Numbered from the stretch's first letter, positions 1 through 14,000 are shown. The stretch: 64,000 nucleotides of DNA from Antedon mediterranea (GCF_964355755.1 NC_092673.1:17491001-17555000); one strand, 5' to 3'. Numbers and translations are program-made. Notes: a model not told the origin generated them from the letters alone.

Positions 1-1292
1 AATGTCCATTGTACATAGTATTTGGCTAAATAAATAAAAAAAGAAGTACAGTAGTGGTTTATTTGTTTATATACCCAGACCCATTTAATGGTTAAAAACA
101 AACACTATATGATGCACTGCTACTAGTGTACTGTCTGGTAGTACATTACCATAGTTACAGTATGACTGTAACCCTAGCACTCGCGTCTAAAGAATTCTAT
201 TATGCATATTTTACTATTCTTCATAAATATTTAGTTCTGTAATTTTAATTGTCTGCGCTCATTCTATACTTGGTGTCTTAGTATACTGCATAAATGTATC
301 GTGCAAGCATGATCCAAGTAGCATCTATTATAAAGTACTCTGGGTATCTTTCTATTCACCTGAAAAAAGGAAAATGAATAAGCACATGTTTATCTGCCCT
401 CAAAACAAAATAATAATTTAGTATAATGTATTATGTAGGTTTGATCAACAGTTTAAAATAGCAATGCTCAGTATCTGTTACCTTAATATTATAATTTTAC
501 TCTAACATTTGCGCTTCCATTCCAATCAATAAATACATTTGCTTATCCCGTCCATCAATTATCATAATTGCACTCCAATTATAGACCTGTAGGTAGGTAA
601 AAATACAAATGAATTGTTTATTTACTGTATACTGTACTGTATATTGTACTGTATATGATACAAGCTGAAATACCCCTAACTAGGCCTGGCCTGTTATAAC
701 CTTTATTACTACATTAGAGAAAATCCAACTCTATTCATTTTATTGGGAATCATAATACAGTATTTAGTATTCAGTGTTGCCTAGCCTACTAGCTAGTAGG
801 GCGGCATGTAATAACAAAAAAATATTTTAATAATACGTTAGTCAGGACACTACAGCACACAACAATATTATTAATAAACGTACTTATAAATAATGTGTAT
901 ATACATAATACAGTAACACAATTGTGCCTACCATTAACACCCTCAACGATACATCAAGGAGCATACGCTCTCAGCTCACCTCTGGCCGGGCGACTAAACA
1001 CCGTATCCAGCAGTCATCACTACTAAAAAGGCCTAGCCTAGGCCTAGCTAGCTCCAGGCCATGGCATTGTCAAACACCATTTACTCGTCCAACCGTTTCT
1101 TCAAAACGATGTTAACACCCGTGTTAACAAGACGATGTGGACGAATTTCCATCAATTTCAGTTAATTACAACGAAATAATAATAAAATGAATGTTTCAAT
1201 AATACGTGTATAATAAATAGCGAAATAAACATCGCTCGCGAGAGGAGGAGGGTCGAGAGAGAGGCCAAGGTGGTCGACTCTGTGATTCTCAC

Positions 1293-1301
1293 GCATGCGC
1301 A
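1293..1301. promoter_or_regulatory. possible NRF1-like site in a CpG-rich patch
   Basis: GCATGCGCA matches the core of the NRF1 consensus (YGCGCAYGCGCR). It lies in a locally GC-rich stretch inside AT-rich DNA. It could belong to a promoter of an unseen gene to the left, or to a distant 5' exon of the Roco gene. A chance match is possible. Confidence 0.25.
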
Positions 1302-1552
1302 AAATAACTCCGTGTACCCAGCAAGATAGGCATTTGGCTATGAATTTCGTAAAAGATGGCCTTGAAAAACGAAATTAAAATCCGTTAAAAAAAAAACTTG
1401 GTTGATAATATGAATTAATTTTATTCGATTAGGCTAACATACTTATCCAAGAATAAAAATATCAAAGCAATAAGTAATTACTACCATGCTTTTGCATCAA
1501 TCAATGATTTACTGCTAAATTCCTATCTCTGTAATACAAAAATAACTTTTAG

Positions 1553-1560
1553 TGACGTCA
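1553..1560. promoter_or_regulatory. full CRE palindrome TGACGTCA
   Basis: An exact TGACGTCA, the binding palindrome of CREB/ATF factors, about 260 bases from the CpG-rich patch. No gene start is tied to it, so function is inference. Confidence 0.2.
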
Positions 1561-1697
1561 CAAAAAGTTTTTCACAGGTTTCTCAGGGGCGTTTTGAGGG
1601 CGTTGTCGTCCTCCAAAACATTAAGTATGACTATGGCAAGCTTAAAACTGATTGATCTACACGTTGAGCCAATAAAATGATATTGCTAGGAACCCTT

Positions 1698-2465
1698 TCA
1701 TATCCATTTTAAGATATCAATTGGGCTCGTTGCTAAGCTCCCATCTTTAGTAATTAAACTTTTTATGTGTTTCTTTTTACTTTTGGATCTTTCTAACCCA
1801 AGAAAGTATTTTGTATTCCGCTCGCCTTCCTCTATCCATTTTACTCTGGACCTAATTTGCGCGCCTTTTGCTTCTACATTATAAATGTTTTCAAGCTCTA
1901 TTTTTTTGTTTTCAATTTTATTTTCAATGGTTATATCACAATTTTGAGTATTCATAATTGTTTCATTTAAGTTTTTTATTTGTTTTTGTAATTTTTCTTT
2001 CTTTTTATTCTGGTTTTTATTTTTTTGTTTTCCGTATGCAATTGAAAATTCTTTTATTTTTGTTTTTACAAGCTCCCATAACAAACTTGCACTTACAGGT
2101 TCTCTATTATTTTTTAGTATTGAAACATCAATTATTTTAATTACTAATTTTGTAAATGTTTCATCTTTCAGAAAGCTATTGTTGAACATCCATAAACCAG
2201 GACCGCGTATTTTTTCATGCAAATCTATTTTAATTGATACCGCCTGGTGATCTGTGAGAATGGCTGGACGAATGTCACAGGCTAAAACATCTCCATTTGA
2301 AAAGAGATCTTCTGATATTAACCAGTAATCCAGCCTACGGAAAATGTTGTTAAATCTCTTACGCCACGTAAATTGTCGCTTATTCATGTTTTTGGATCTC
2401 CAAATATCATTTAAATTTAAATTTTTCATTAGGTTTTTAATCGTAAAAACAGAGTTATCTGTCAA
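1698..2465 (-). pseudogene. L1/Tx1-like LINE fragment (endonuclease end and linker to RT)
   Basis: The minus strand reads open for 255 codons. The first third resembles the C-terminal part of an APE-type endonuclease of L1-group LINEs: a FTWR motif near residue 33, RRLDYWLIS near 43 and a DHQAV motif near 72, then GPGLWMFNNS. The rest is a Lys/Glu-rich linker ending in a VKWIEEGERNTKYFLGLE block, which in this family sits just before the reverse transcriptase. The catalytic front of the endonuclease and the whole RT are absent, so this is a fragment. Its right edge abuts an inverted piece of Helitron sequence. Family assignment is from remembered motifs. Confidence 0.75.
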
Positions 2466-2609
2466 TAACTACTTATCTAACTTAATTTAATTAGTAAACA
2501 GGGTTACATTAGGTGGTTAAAATCAGTACCGAAAGTACGAACCAACTTTATATACCATCGAGTAAAAATTCTAGAAGTAAGGCGCAGTTTACCGAATTTT
2601 GCCCTTACG
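2460..2609 (-). mobile_element. inverted fragment of the Helitron family seen at 20408 and 46474
   Basis: Read on the minus strand this matches the 5' part of the two full Helitron copies (CGTAAGGGCAAAATTCGG onward), lacking about the first 16 bases. It ends abruptly at 2610 where a different repeat begins. Confidence 0.75.
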
Positions 2610-3016
2610 CTGGGGATCCAATAACCTGCATGGTCTCTGAAATAGAGCAACATAATTGGCCAATAGCTAGCCTCTTCGGATTTGTTGTGCTGCCTATATC
2701 GCAGACACGGTAGTTTTTGAGCAGCCTTCCTATCCGAAGAGTCGATTAAGTCCGAAACGAAAGGATGGAAGAACTATTGTACGGAAAACCCGAACAGATC
2801 TGTTTTGTATGATATGATATTGTGTAAGGTGATATGTATTAACAAAATATTTTATTTTTGTTCTGTGGTATATTATTTTTTTGGTTGTTCAAAAAACACA
2901 AAATTATGCCAGATTATGCTAAAAACGGCTAAATAATGCCGCGGCATTATGCCAGATGCCGTGGGCCTCCAAATAATGCCAAAAAGCATAATAATGCCAG
3001 AAATGGCAACTATGAT
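2610..3016. repeat. dispersed repeat also found at 9075-9498
   Basis: About 400 bases nearly identical to 9075-9498, starting with TGGGGATCCAATAACC and ending with GGCAACTATGAT. It is rich in the word AATGCC and contains GCCGCGGC-type palindromes. The second copy forms the right end of an element nested at 8047-9496, so this is probably a truncated member of the same transposon family. Confidence 0.75.
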
Positions 3017-4982
3017 TTGAAATCGGTTGCGTTTCTAATCAGTTGCATATGGCATGCCAAATGTGCCTTATGTATATTTTCTTTTGCTTATTCCTCCAAG
3101 GTCATACCGTATGCAAACCAAAGGCTTCCATTGGTACACTAAGAGACGTAAAAAAATGAATTCATAAAAAATGCAATATATATGTTATGTACCCACTATA
3201 TCTTTTATTATTGTTCTGAAAAAATGATAAATAATAATGATATACATTTCCATAAATTTATAAATGAACATATTTCACATTTTCTGTAGGAAATTTAACT
3301 GAAAATATTGGAATCTAATAACCAGGCCATTTACTTGGGTGTTTATATTGTTAAGTTGTAATAAATTGCAGTTGATAAAGTAATTATTAACAATAACTAG
3401 ATATCAATATGTTATTACAAAATAGACAAAATATCATTACAAAAATGTACTTAAGATTTAAAAATAAATCACTTTGGGAATTGACAATTTAATAATTATC
3501 ATCGTCAAATTGACCTATTAATATTTTTTCACATTTTAATTTTTCCTTTTCTCTTCATGTCAAGCAATTTCTGTTTTTTTCTTCATCACGTCTGTTTAAT
3601 AGTGAGGTCTCTCCTTTCAATTAGTTTAGTATGTCAACTTAGTCTAGGTTCTAGAATGTGTTTTGACATATTAACAATAAATAAATATATTGCCACATAT
3701 GGCGTTTCATACGTATAATGTTAATTGATAGATCATCGAAAAAAAACACAGTAGTCTCCAAACAAAAATTGAAACGCTATCTGGTGGACTGACATAAAAA
3801 AGAGAATATAAACTACAGACTTGGAGCATGGATTAAAGAATAGAAGAATATACATCAGTTTGAGATCAAGGGTTCCATGACTCTAGCCGACAGAGCGCGG
3901 ACCGCCCACAATGTTACATTGACTATAGTTGCATTTCTGCCGTACTTTGAGAAAAGGCATTATCTACAAAAAGGTACTTTTTTGTTTATTTATAAAAAAC
4001 ATACAAATAATATTCTATTTCTAAATGTATAGTCTTGAGAAGAACATCAAACAAAAATATGCCATGTATGGTCAATTCAGATGTTAAGTTATGCTCTTAA
4101 AAATCTCAATTTCGAAAAAAATGTAGATAATACCTTTTCTCAAAGTACGGCAGATTTGTTGAGAACATTTATTGAATTGAAAAGTAGAGAGTTATTGCTA
4201 ACATTTCCTTTCAAAACCATGATAAATGCATCCAGCCTTTTATTTCTCACCCTGTTATTGTGAGGTTCAAGGGAATTGTTCATTGCAAGCTTTCTTGTTT
4301 TGTATTCATCATAAATGTTTGTGTTTCAACAATTTGTATGCATTTCCTTTGTGGTTTAAACCAGGGCAGTTTTTGTATTGTAATTTTCAGGTCAATGATT
4401 TGTACCATATAATAGTACAAATTCTGTTTAACTGAGACATTTGAAAGTCAATGTAAAACCTGCGATTGTTATGCATCATTTACATTTGATATTATTGTAG
4501 TCAATACGGTAAAATACAGTTTGGAAGGCATATGTAAATTATCAAAATATAAAAAATCAATGACATCATCATCAATGACAGTTAATAATTTTCTGATCAT
4601 CTTATAGGCAAGTAGAGTGTTTACGACTTGTGAGTTGTATTACTGTGAGGGTGGTGTGAAATTAAAAATATTTTGTTTGAACTTCCTACATTGTGAACTA
4701 TGTGCTGGTGTAAACATTTTATGGAATAATGATTTTGTTATAAATAGTCTGAAATGTCAATCAACCAAAATTCTGAGCTTTAAAGAGGTACATGTCTGAA
4801 TTAAATGTCCACTGCCCACAATAGTGGAAAATAACCTTAGTAAATAATATTTTGACAAATACATTTGGTTAAAGAATTCTGCCATTTACAAATCAACTAA
4901 CATGTTTAATAATTGTTCCTCTTTGGTTATATATGTTACCCAAAAATATGGAAATTAATCTAATGCAATTTATTCTTTACAG
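3017..4982. other. intergenic DNA upstream of Roco gene A
   Basis: AT-rich sequence with short open frames only. A 5' untranslated exon of gene A should lie somewhere upstream, because the exon holding its start codon begins at a splice acceptor (4981-4982), but I cannot identify it. A small fold-back repeat lies at 3937-4153. Confidence 0.4.
3937..4153. repeat. short fold-back repeat, 32-base arms
   Basis: Arms 3937-3968 and 4122-4153 are reverse complements with one mismatch, built around CCGTACTTTGAGAAAAGG. The spacer is about 150 bases. It looks like a MITE or fold-back element; no target duplication was confirmed. Confidence 0.7.
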
Positions 4983-4994
4983 ATGACAGCGTAA
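4983..4994 (+). CDS. three-codon upstream ORF in the start exon of gene A
   Basis: The exon beginning at 4983 opens with ATG ACA GCG TAA, ten bases before the main start at 5005. If transcribed as drawn, ribosomes would meet this minimal uORF first, so it may lower translation of gene A. Only the position is seen; effect is inference. Confidence 0.3.
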   Translation: MTA

Positions 4995-5004
4995 ATAAAG
5001 TGAA

Positions 5005-8000
5005 ATGGCAGATTCACAAGGTAATGTTCAGATGATTATAAAATTCAAATCAAAATCAATCTAATTCCATTCATAAAATGAATGATATAGAATTCTATTA
5101 ATGTCGGTTTTATAGTCTTAGTACTAATGAGTATTATAAAATAGTTGACGATTTAATTGTACAATTCAAGTATATTATATACCTGTATATCAATAGGAAT
5201 GTATTGTTAATTCAAATATATTTGATGATAATTGATAAATAATTTTGTAAATGAAGGAGTAAAAAAATACAAAATTGACTACCAAAGAAATGTCATTCTT
5301 AGGTCAATGAATATTAATGATAGCATAATCTTGAAGATCATTGCCATCATTTAGCCTAATTTGGTACATTTTTTATTATTTTAATTAATAAAAGAAAATA
5401 AAACAAATCTATTTAAATCAGTGCATATAACCTATAATTCGTCATAGTGACGAACTAAATCTGGTTTTATTTGAGTTACTGAAATGTATACTTTGAAATC
5501 TTATTTAATCAGTTGAAAAGGATCCATCTGCTATTACTGCTCATGGTACAGAGGTTAAGAAAGCATACGTTAAGGCATTGGCTGAGGGATCTGTCAAAGT
5601 CAACCTTGGAACGCTTAAAGTGATTGGGCAGGAAGGAGTTGGTAAAACTTCCCTTATCAATGCCTTACTTGGAAAGAAGTAAGTACTAGTTAAGTACAGG
5701 GAAATGAACATAAGAAGTATGTGAGTCAACTATTAAAGAATACAAACTAGCCATTTTCTTTCATTTATTTCACAGGAGAAGATCTTGAATTTTGTTAATG
5801 GAAGAGAGTTAATAACTTCTTTGGCACATATAATATTGATAGTCTGTCTAAAAAAAATAGATATCCAAAAGTTCATAATTTCATCCTAAGGGAAGTGCAC
5901 TCCTCTAGCCCAACCCCCTCCCACTTGCTTCAGAGCTGTTTCAATAAACCACTTATTAATTATTATCACTTTTTAAGTGTCACAATTTGAATACTGATAT
6001 AAATGATATTAATTAAATGTCTACAAAAATAGATATCAAAAAGTTCACATTACGTGTACAGCCCCATTAGAGAATGTGTTCATTTTTACCAACAAGCACG
6101 AATGTGCAATACTCGGGGTACAGCGAAAGAAGCTGTAATGACGTCATAAGACCAGATATAACGTCACATACACATCAAAAACCGCGCTACCAAATACGGC
6201 TATACGATACCATCTTCGAGACGTCATATGGCTGCATCCGGTATGAAATTAAAAAATCCGGCTCTCTATAGCTTTGAGGACATGTCCCTGTAGTATATTC
6301 ATGCTAAATCCGAGCTCAATACTACAACGAATAGGCCTAAGGGAGGAGTAGTACTTTATAAATTGCACTTTTTGCTCAATAGTGTCCGGATGGAAGAAGA
6401 AGAGGAAAAGATGAGAGAGTCCTAGACTCAGGTACCCCGACTAATAAAACGATATATACTCTATATCATTTTACGTATACAGTATATTTCACCATAAAGT
6501 TAAAGAAAAATAGGTTTCGCCAGGGCTCGAACCGGGACCTTCTGCGTGTTAAGCAGACTTGACAACCACTACACTACGAATCCTCTTACATTAAAAATGT
6601 GGGTTACAGAAAGTTTTTTAATCCATTTAAATTACAAATAAATGGTAATAAGCACAAAGCAAAATAAACATGTGTAAAAGTGATAATTACCGATTACACA
6701 AAATAAGTATTTTAAAAAATAATAAAAATAAGATATACTCTGTATAATTATCATATTGCGTATACAGTACTTTTCACCGTAAAGTTTAAAAAAAAAGGTT
6801 TAGCCCGGGCTCGAACCAGGTACCTTCTGCGTGTTAAGCAAACGTGATAACCACTACGCCAAGAATCCGCATATAACTACATAACGCTGTGGTGTGTGTC
6901 ACACATTGTGGCTTCTTAATTAAACAAATTAATTAACAAAAAAGCACGAATGTGCAATACTCGGGGTACAGAGAAAGAAGCTGTATACAGACGTATACAG
7001 TTAAAGTTAAAGAAAAATAGGTTTCGCCAGGGCTCTAACCGGGACCTTCTGCGTGTTAAGCAGACTTGACAATCACTACACTACGAAACCCACTTACACT
7101 AAAAATGTGGGTTACAGAAAGTTTTTTAATCCATTTAAATTACAAATAAATATGGTAATAAGCACAAAGAAAAATAAACATGTGTAAAAGTGATAATTAC
7201 CGATTACACAAAATAAGTATTTAAAAAAATAATAAAAATAAGATATACTGTGTATAATTATCATATTGCGTATACAGTACTTTTCACCATAAAGTTTAAA
7301 AAAAAAAGGTTTCGTCCGGGCTCGAACCAGGTACCTTCTGGGTGTTAAGCAAACGTGATAACCACTACGCCAAGAAGCCGCATATAACCATATAACTACA
7401 TAACGCTGTGGTGTGTGTCACACATTGTGGCTTCTTAATTAAACAAATTAATTAACAAAAAATTAAAAATCCGGCTCTATAGCTTTGAGGACATGTCCCT
7501 GTAGTATATTCATGCCAAATCCCAGCTCAATACTACAACTAATAATGGAGGAGTAGTACTTTAAAAATCGCACTTTTTACTCAATAGTGTCCAGATGGTG
7601 GAGGAGAAAATGAGTAAGTCCTAGGCCCTGTTCAGACCCATGGCGTTAGACCGTTTTAGCGTACAACGTTACTATCAAGGTCACGTTACAAACCGCAGAG
7701 AAAAAAACGAGGTGTTCAGACCCATAGCGTACGATTATCGTTACAACGGAAGTACGTCATCCAGGTTGTTTCTAGTTGCATTCATGTACTCTTACCCACG
7801 TGTTTTCATCATTATTTCCACTGTATATAGGCCTAGATCTCAGCCCTAAATTATGACAAAATTTGCCGTAAATAAAACATACCTCAGCATTTATTTAAGA
7901 AAAATATAGTAAAGCCAAATTTCTGTTTCTATTGTTTTTATTTTGTGGTAAAAAACATTTTCCCCAGGCTCTTGTGTTACGAAAATAAAGCAGTAAAGTA

Positions 8001-11000
8001 ATGATGAAGAAAAAAATGATTGTGATTACTAGTCTATCCAGTCCAGCGTTGCCAGCGATAAAATTTAAATTATGCCGTATCCTGTCTCAAATAATGCCAG
8101 ATTGGGAAAAATAATGCCAGATCCCCAAAATGTGGTCCTAAACAGCGCCACCAACGGTTGTATGTCTAATAAACGTTTGTAAAACCCCAACTGACACAAA
8201 ATAGGGCCTAAATTGTATCCCTATGTCGTTCAAAAATTGTATTTTTAGTTTTGTGAGTAATAACTAATAATTCTAAAAATATCTGGGGTGCGAAAATGGT
8301 AATTGCAAATGACACAAACACCAACCCACGAACCCTTCTCCCCCCATCCCCCCCCCCAAAAAAAACCTGTTACAGCCATGGAAATTTAGAATTTTTGAGC
8401 TGAATATGAGAGCTGCTCGATATTTGCACTTAATTTCAAATATGAAAGGATCTTAGCCCACGTCACCATAATTAGAAAATGGCAATTATAATTTAAAATA
8501 GGAAATTAAAATATATATTAAGTGTCTCCAGGACCTCAGCTCCACCATGGCTGGTGCTGAGGTAAGAACATTTGGAAAAATAGAGCTGCTCAATGGGCGG
8601 AGATGGCACTTAATTTCAAATATGAAATAAAAATATATTTATTAGTACCTCCAGGATCTTAGCCCATCATAGTTTTGGAAATGGCAATTATAATTTAAAA
8701 TAGAAAATAAAAATATATATTAAGTGTCTCCATGAGGCTGAGGTAAAAAAAAATGGAAAAATAGAGCTGCTCGATGGGCGGAAATGGCACTTAATTTTAA
8801 ATAAAAATTACCTCGCCCTCATGGTCACTACTGGGGCTGAGAGGTGAAGAACATTTGAAAAAATAGGGTTGCTACGACGATGCAAATGGATGGAACATAA
8901 TTTGAAATATGGAAAACAAATTCTCCTAGAAGAAATTCTTTTTAAAATTAGAGCTTCTAATTAGTTACTGGAAATTGCCATTTCAAGGGTTGGGGTAGGG
9001 GTGCGGCCACTTATAATTATGAACTGAAACAACAAAACCCCTTTCATAATGTTTTCGTTCAATTGTCTCTATATCTGGGGATCCAATAACCTGCATGGTC
9101 TCTGAAATAGAGCAACATAATTGGCCAATAGCTAGCCTCTTCGGATTTGTTGTGCTGCCTATATCGCACACACGGTAGTTTTCGAGCAGCCTTCCTATCC
9201 GAAGAATCTATTTAAGTCCGAAACAAAAGGATGGAAGAACTATTGTACGGAAAACCCGAACAGATCTGTTTTGTACGATATGATATTGTGTAAGGTGATA
9301 ATATGTATTAAATTGCAAGATTAACAAAATATTTTATTTTTGTTCTGTGGTATATTATTTTTTTGGTTGTTCAAAAAACACAAAATTATGCCAGATTATG
9401 CTAAAAACGGCTAAATAATGCCGCGGCATTATGCCAGATGCCGTGGGCCTCTAAATAATGCCAAAAAGCATAATAATGCCAGAAATGGCAACTATGATCC
9501 AGTCCAGTCAAAGATATATATTCTTTGGTCCAGTCGGTTGAAAATAACCCTTAACTTGCTAATAAAAGGACACAGCTCCCCCTTGTTTGTTTACTGATTT
9601 TTTTAGGAGTTAGGGGGTTTTCAGCATTAAACTTGTCCAGTCTAGTCTGCCTTGTATGAATGAGTGACTTGATATCCCACGCTAGTTTTTAGCTTGAATG
9701 AAATGCGTGAATGGCTCTAGGCCTAGCTAGGCCTAAAAGCGGATGGGATCGTAGTCACTATGTTTAAATACAAGGTGCATGTATTTATGTCATTTGTTAG
9801 AAAATATAATGGTAATCAGTTGATAATAGTTTGTAGCCTTTGTAACAGTTGTATTTGTAGTGTAGTTAGGCCTTATTTATTCTGGCCTTTTTGTTATTGA
9901 AATCCATCTCACACATTGACGATACAAGATGTCAGCCTAGGTCAAACCTTGTTTCGCGTCATAACAGGAAACGTTGTGATTGGATACAACGTTGACTTAC
10001 AGTAGCGTCGTACGCTAAAACGGTACTATCAACCGTTTTCCACTACAACGCTACAACCGTTGTACGCTAATCCCCAACTGTTCAGACACACATTCTTTTA
10101 GCGTCGTACGCTAAAACGGTCTAACGCCATGGGTCTGAACAGGGCCCTAGACTCGGGTACCCCGAGTAAAAACTTCGGGTAAATGTCACTTAACCTCCTA
10201 CTGTGACATGTGTTTATTTAAGTCCAACTTTGATAGGCAGGTCATTAAACTATTTGATCATTGCTGAATTCTGCTAGTTTTTGCCTGACCATTGACCTTG
10301 CATACTGAAGAATGTACCTTGTCCTAATCAATCAATTACAAGAGAGCTAATAAAATCACATAGTAGGCCTGTTAAGTGACCCAATCCTTCAAATTGTGAT
10401 AACATTCTGAAACTTTGCACAGTTATTCATTAGGGTGTCAAAAATATGAAATGGAAGGGTTGCACAAAATTTGGTCAGGGGAAAGCCGCCATTTTGGATT
10501 TCAAAATGGCGGACCCAAATTGTTCACTTTTTAGGTATATCTCTGCTAAATAGGCACCTAGAGTTCTGAATTTAGGTGCAAATTATATGGTAATGGGGTC
10601 ACCAAACATATTGGTATAACTAACATTTTAATTGCATGGCGGCCATTTTGGATTTCAAAATGGCGGACTTCAAATTTTCACTTTTTAGGTATATCTCTGC
10701 TAAAGAGGCACCTAGAGTTCTAATTTTAGGTGCAAATTATATGGTAGTGGGGTCACCAAACATACTGGTATAACTAACATTTTGATTCCATGGCAGCCAT
10801 GTTGGATTTCAAAATGGCGGATTTCAAATTTTCATTTTTCAGGCATATCACTGCTAAAAAGGCACCTAGAGTTCTGATTTTAGGTGCAAATTATATGTTA
10901 ATGGGGTCACCAAACATATTGGTATAACTAACATTTTGATTGCATGGCGGCCATTTTGGATTTCAAAATGGCGGACTTCAAATTTTCACTTTTCAGGTAT

Positions 11001-14000
11001 CTCTGCTAAAAAGGTACACAGAGTTCTGATTTTAGGTGCCAATTATATGGTAATGGGTCACCAAACATATTGGTATTTAACTGACATTTTTATTGCATGG
11101 TGGCCATTTTGAATTTCAAAATGGCGAACTCAAAATGTTTCAGTACGGTACCTACAGTTATAATTTTAGGTACAAAGTATAATATAGTATTGAGGTCAAC
11201 AAACATATTAGTATAACGTCTTTGATTGCATGGCGGCCATTTTGAATGTAGCTCAACCCGTACTGGCTTTACACTATTTGTTTATGTTCATAATTACATG
11301 CATTTAACACGGACACTTATTGTAGGTCACATTTTCCCTGGCAACCACACAGCTCTGTACATCGTAAATCACTCTTTCTGCATTTACAGCATCCAAGATC
11401 ACAGTCGGTGTGTCCACAGCGAATTAAAACCTTTGTGACATCTGAAAGTTTCGGCAATGACCTCCAAGCTGGACTAAATGTGTTGCCGTCCTTCCTCTAT
11501 CCCCAGTTCGCTGGGTCCTGTTTAACCCTGAATGCATCTAGACAGTCGTACCACTTCCTGGCTTCCGTTTCACATGTTCTCTTAATGCCGCAGATGTTGG
11601 GGGATATTTTCAATCGTCTTTCTCTTGTTGTAAAAAGATATCGTCTTGCATCATTAAATGTTCTGCAGTAGACATAGTTACAACAAACTGTTCTAGATAA
11701 TCTGTGTCTGTTTCACTAACATGCCCTACAGACAATGACATCCTCTCAAAAACTGGAGTCATACATGGCATCTTTTTCAAGGTCTCGTTAAATGTAGCTT
11801 TACCTTTTCCTTAAACAGATGAAGTTCTATCACAACCGCTAATGGTATGAAAGAACAAGTAAGCGGCTGATGCTTGTGATCCAAGAGAAGAAGCAATCTC
11901 CTGTATTGGGATGTACTTCAAGTGCTTCCCCACTCCAAACTCGATCCGAAGCTCGTGGATGCCAGGTATTCTGTGGAAAGCTGACAACAACATCACTGTG
12001 TACAGTCTTGACAATGCGTGGAAAATTTCAGCGGCAAGTTTAACATGAACAAACATACGTTCATCTGCCTCTTCTATGTTACATGGCATCAGCGATTGTA
12101 TATTTACTGGTTTGTTACAGCTCGGTCTCCCAAAGACCCTACAAACATTCCGTGATTTGTGCCAATGTTCTCTACTAATTCAGTTACAATAAATAAAAAC
12201 AACTCTGATTTGTTGTCATCAAATCTAAAAAATGTGGTCCAATTGTTGGGCAAGCTCCCGCTGGCTTTAACGACCCTCCTTACACCAGAGACGCGGTTTG
12301 AACGCGTACCAGACTTTAAACTGTCGTTAAAGTATCTATCGAAAAACAAATCTAGTCGTGTCACTGATCGAAGTTGATGGTTGTATGACACTTGATATAT
12401 ACTCAATGAATGTCTTCGAATCATTGGGCCTGAGCATATTGATTATTGCTGGTCCATCTAACACCTTGGCAGCAACTAATGGTGCTTCATTTTGTCGTAC
12501 AACCATAATATAGACCATCAACTTCGATCAGTGACGTGACCAGATTTGGTTTTTCGATAGATACTTTAACGACGGTTTAAAGTCTAGTACGCGTTCAAAC
12601 CGCGGCTCTGGTGTAAGGAGGGGCGTCAAAGCCAGTGGGAGCATGCCCAACAATTGGACCACATATTCGAGATATGATGACAACAAATCAGAGTTGTTTC
12701 ATTAATTGTAACTGAAGTAGTAGAGAACATTGACACAAATCACGGAATGTTTGTAGGGTCTCTGAGAGACAGAGCTGTAACAAACCAGTCTGTAAATATA
12801 AAACCGCTGATGCCATGTAACATAGAAGAGGCAGATGAACGTATGTTTGTTCATGTTAAACATGCCGCTAAAATGTGTCCGCGCATTCTTGTCACGACTG
12901 TAGACAGTGATGTTGTTGTTATTTCATTGTCAACTTTCCACAGAATACCTGGCATCCATGAGCTTTGGATCAAGTTTGGAGTGGGGAAGCACTTGAAGTA
13001 TATCTCAATACACAAGATTACTTCTCTTGGATCACAAGCATCAACCGCTTACTTGTTCTTTCATTCCTTTAGCAGTTGTGATACAACTTCATCTGTTCAA
13101 GGAAAGGAATTTGAGACGATGTCATTGTGTGTAGGGGATGTTAGTGACACAGATTATCTAGAACAGTTTGTTGTAACTATGTAGAAAGAAGGTAAATGAT
13201 GCAAGACGATATCTTTTTACTACAGACTATTGAAAATATCCCCCCCAACATCTGCGGCATTAAGAGAACATGTGAAACGGTCTTTTCTACAAGCCAGAAA
13301 GTGATACAACTGTCTAGATGCATTCAGAGTTGAACAGGACCCAGCAAACTGGGGATGGAGGAAGGACGGCAACAAATTTAGTCCAGTTTGGCGTTCATTG
13401 CCGGAACTTTCAGATGTCACAAATCGCTGTGACACACCGACTGTGATCTTGGACGCTGTAATTGCAGAAAGAGTGATTTATGATGTACAGAGCTGTGTGG
13501 TTTGAGCTACATTCAAAATGGCCGCCATGCAATCAAAGACGTTATACCAATATGTTTGTTGACCTAAATACCATATTATACTTTGTACCTAAAATTATAA
13601 CTGTAGGTACCGTACTGAAACATTTTGAGCTTGCCATTTTGAAATTCAAAATGGCCGCCATGCAATCAAAATGTTAGTTAAATAGCAATATATTTGGTGA
13701 CCCATTACCATATAATTTGCACCTAAAATCAGAGCACTGTGTACCTTTTTAGCAGAGATATACCTGAAAAGTGATTGGGGTCCACCATTTTGAAATCCAA
13801 CATGGCCGCCATGCAATCAAAATGTTAGTTATACCAATATGTTTGGTGACCCCATTACCATAATTATAATTTGCACCTAAAATCAGAATTCTAGGTGCCT
13901 TTTTAGCAGAGATATACCTGAAAAGTGAAAATTTGAAGTCCGCCATTTTGAAATCCAACATGGCCGCCATGCAATCAAATGTTAATTATACCAATATGTT

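Larger units (their letters stand above)
1..1689. other. intergenic DNA, no gene recognised
   Basis: AT-rich sequence with no convincing coding exon; open frames here are short and lack splice or homology support. Stretches rich in GGCCTA occur around 1030-1060. A more CpG-rich patch at about 1215-1320 contains a GCATGCGCA motif and might be a promoter, but no gene next to it is identified. Confidence 0.5.
6051..7623. repeat. duplicated intronic repeat block carrying tRNA-Val-like sequences
   Basis: Two tandem units of about 500 bases (roughly 6440-6950 and 6990-7450) each hold two tRNA-like copies in minus orientation. Flanks contain repeats such as GCACGAATGTGCAATACTCGG (6097 and 6944) and a paired stretch around 6270-6430 and 7460-7623. 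No coding exon is seen. Confidence 0.65.

Noticed and set aside
6074-6271. Short open frame in gene A intron 2
   Set aside because: It lies in repeat DNA with no splice or family support.
11226-11671. Plus-strand open frames in the fold-back element
   Set aside because: They are antisense to the nuclease remnant of the left arm, shown by matching the mirrored right arm.
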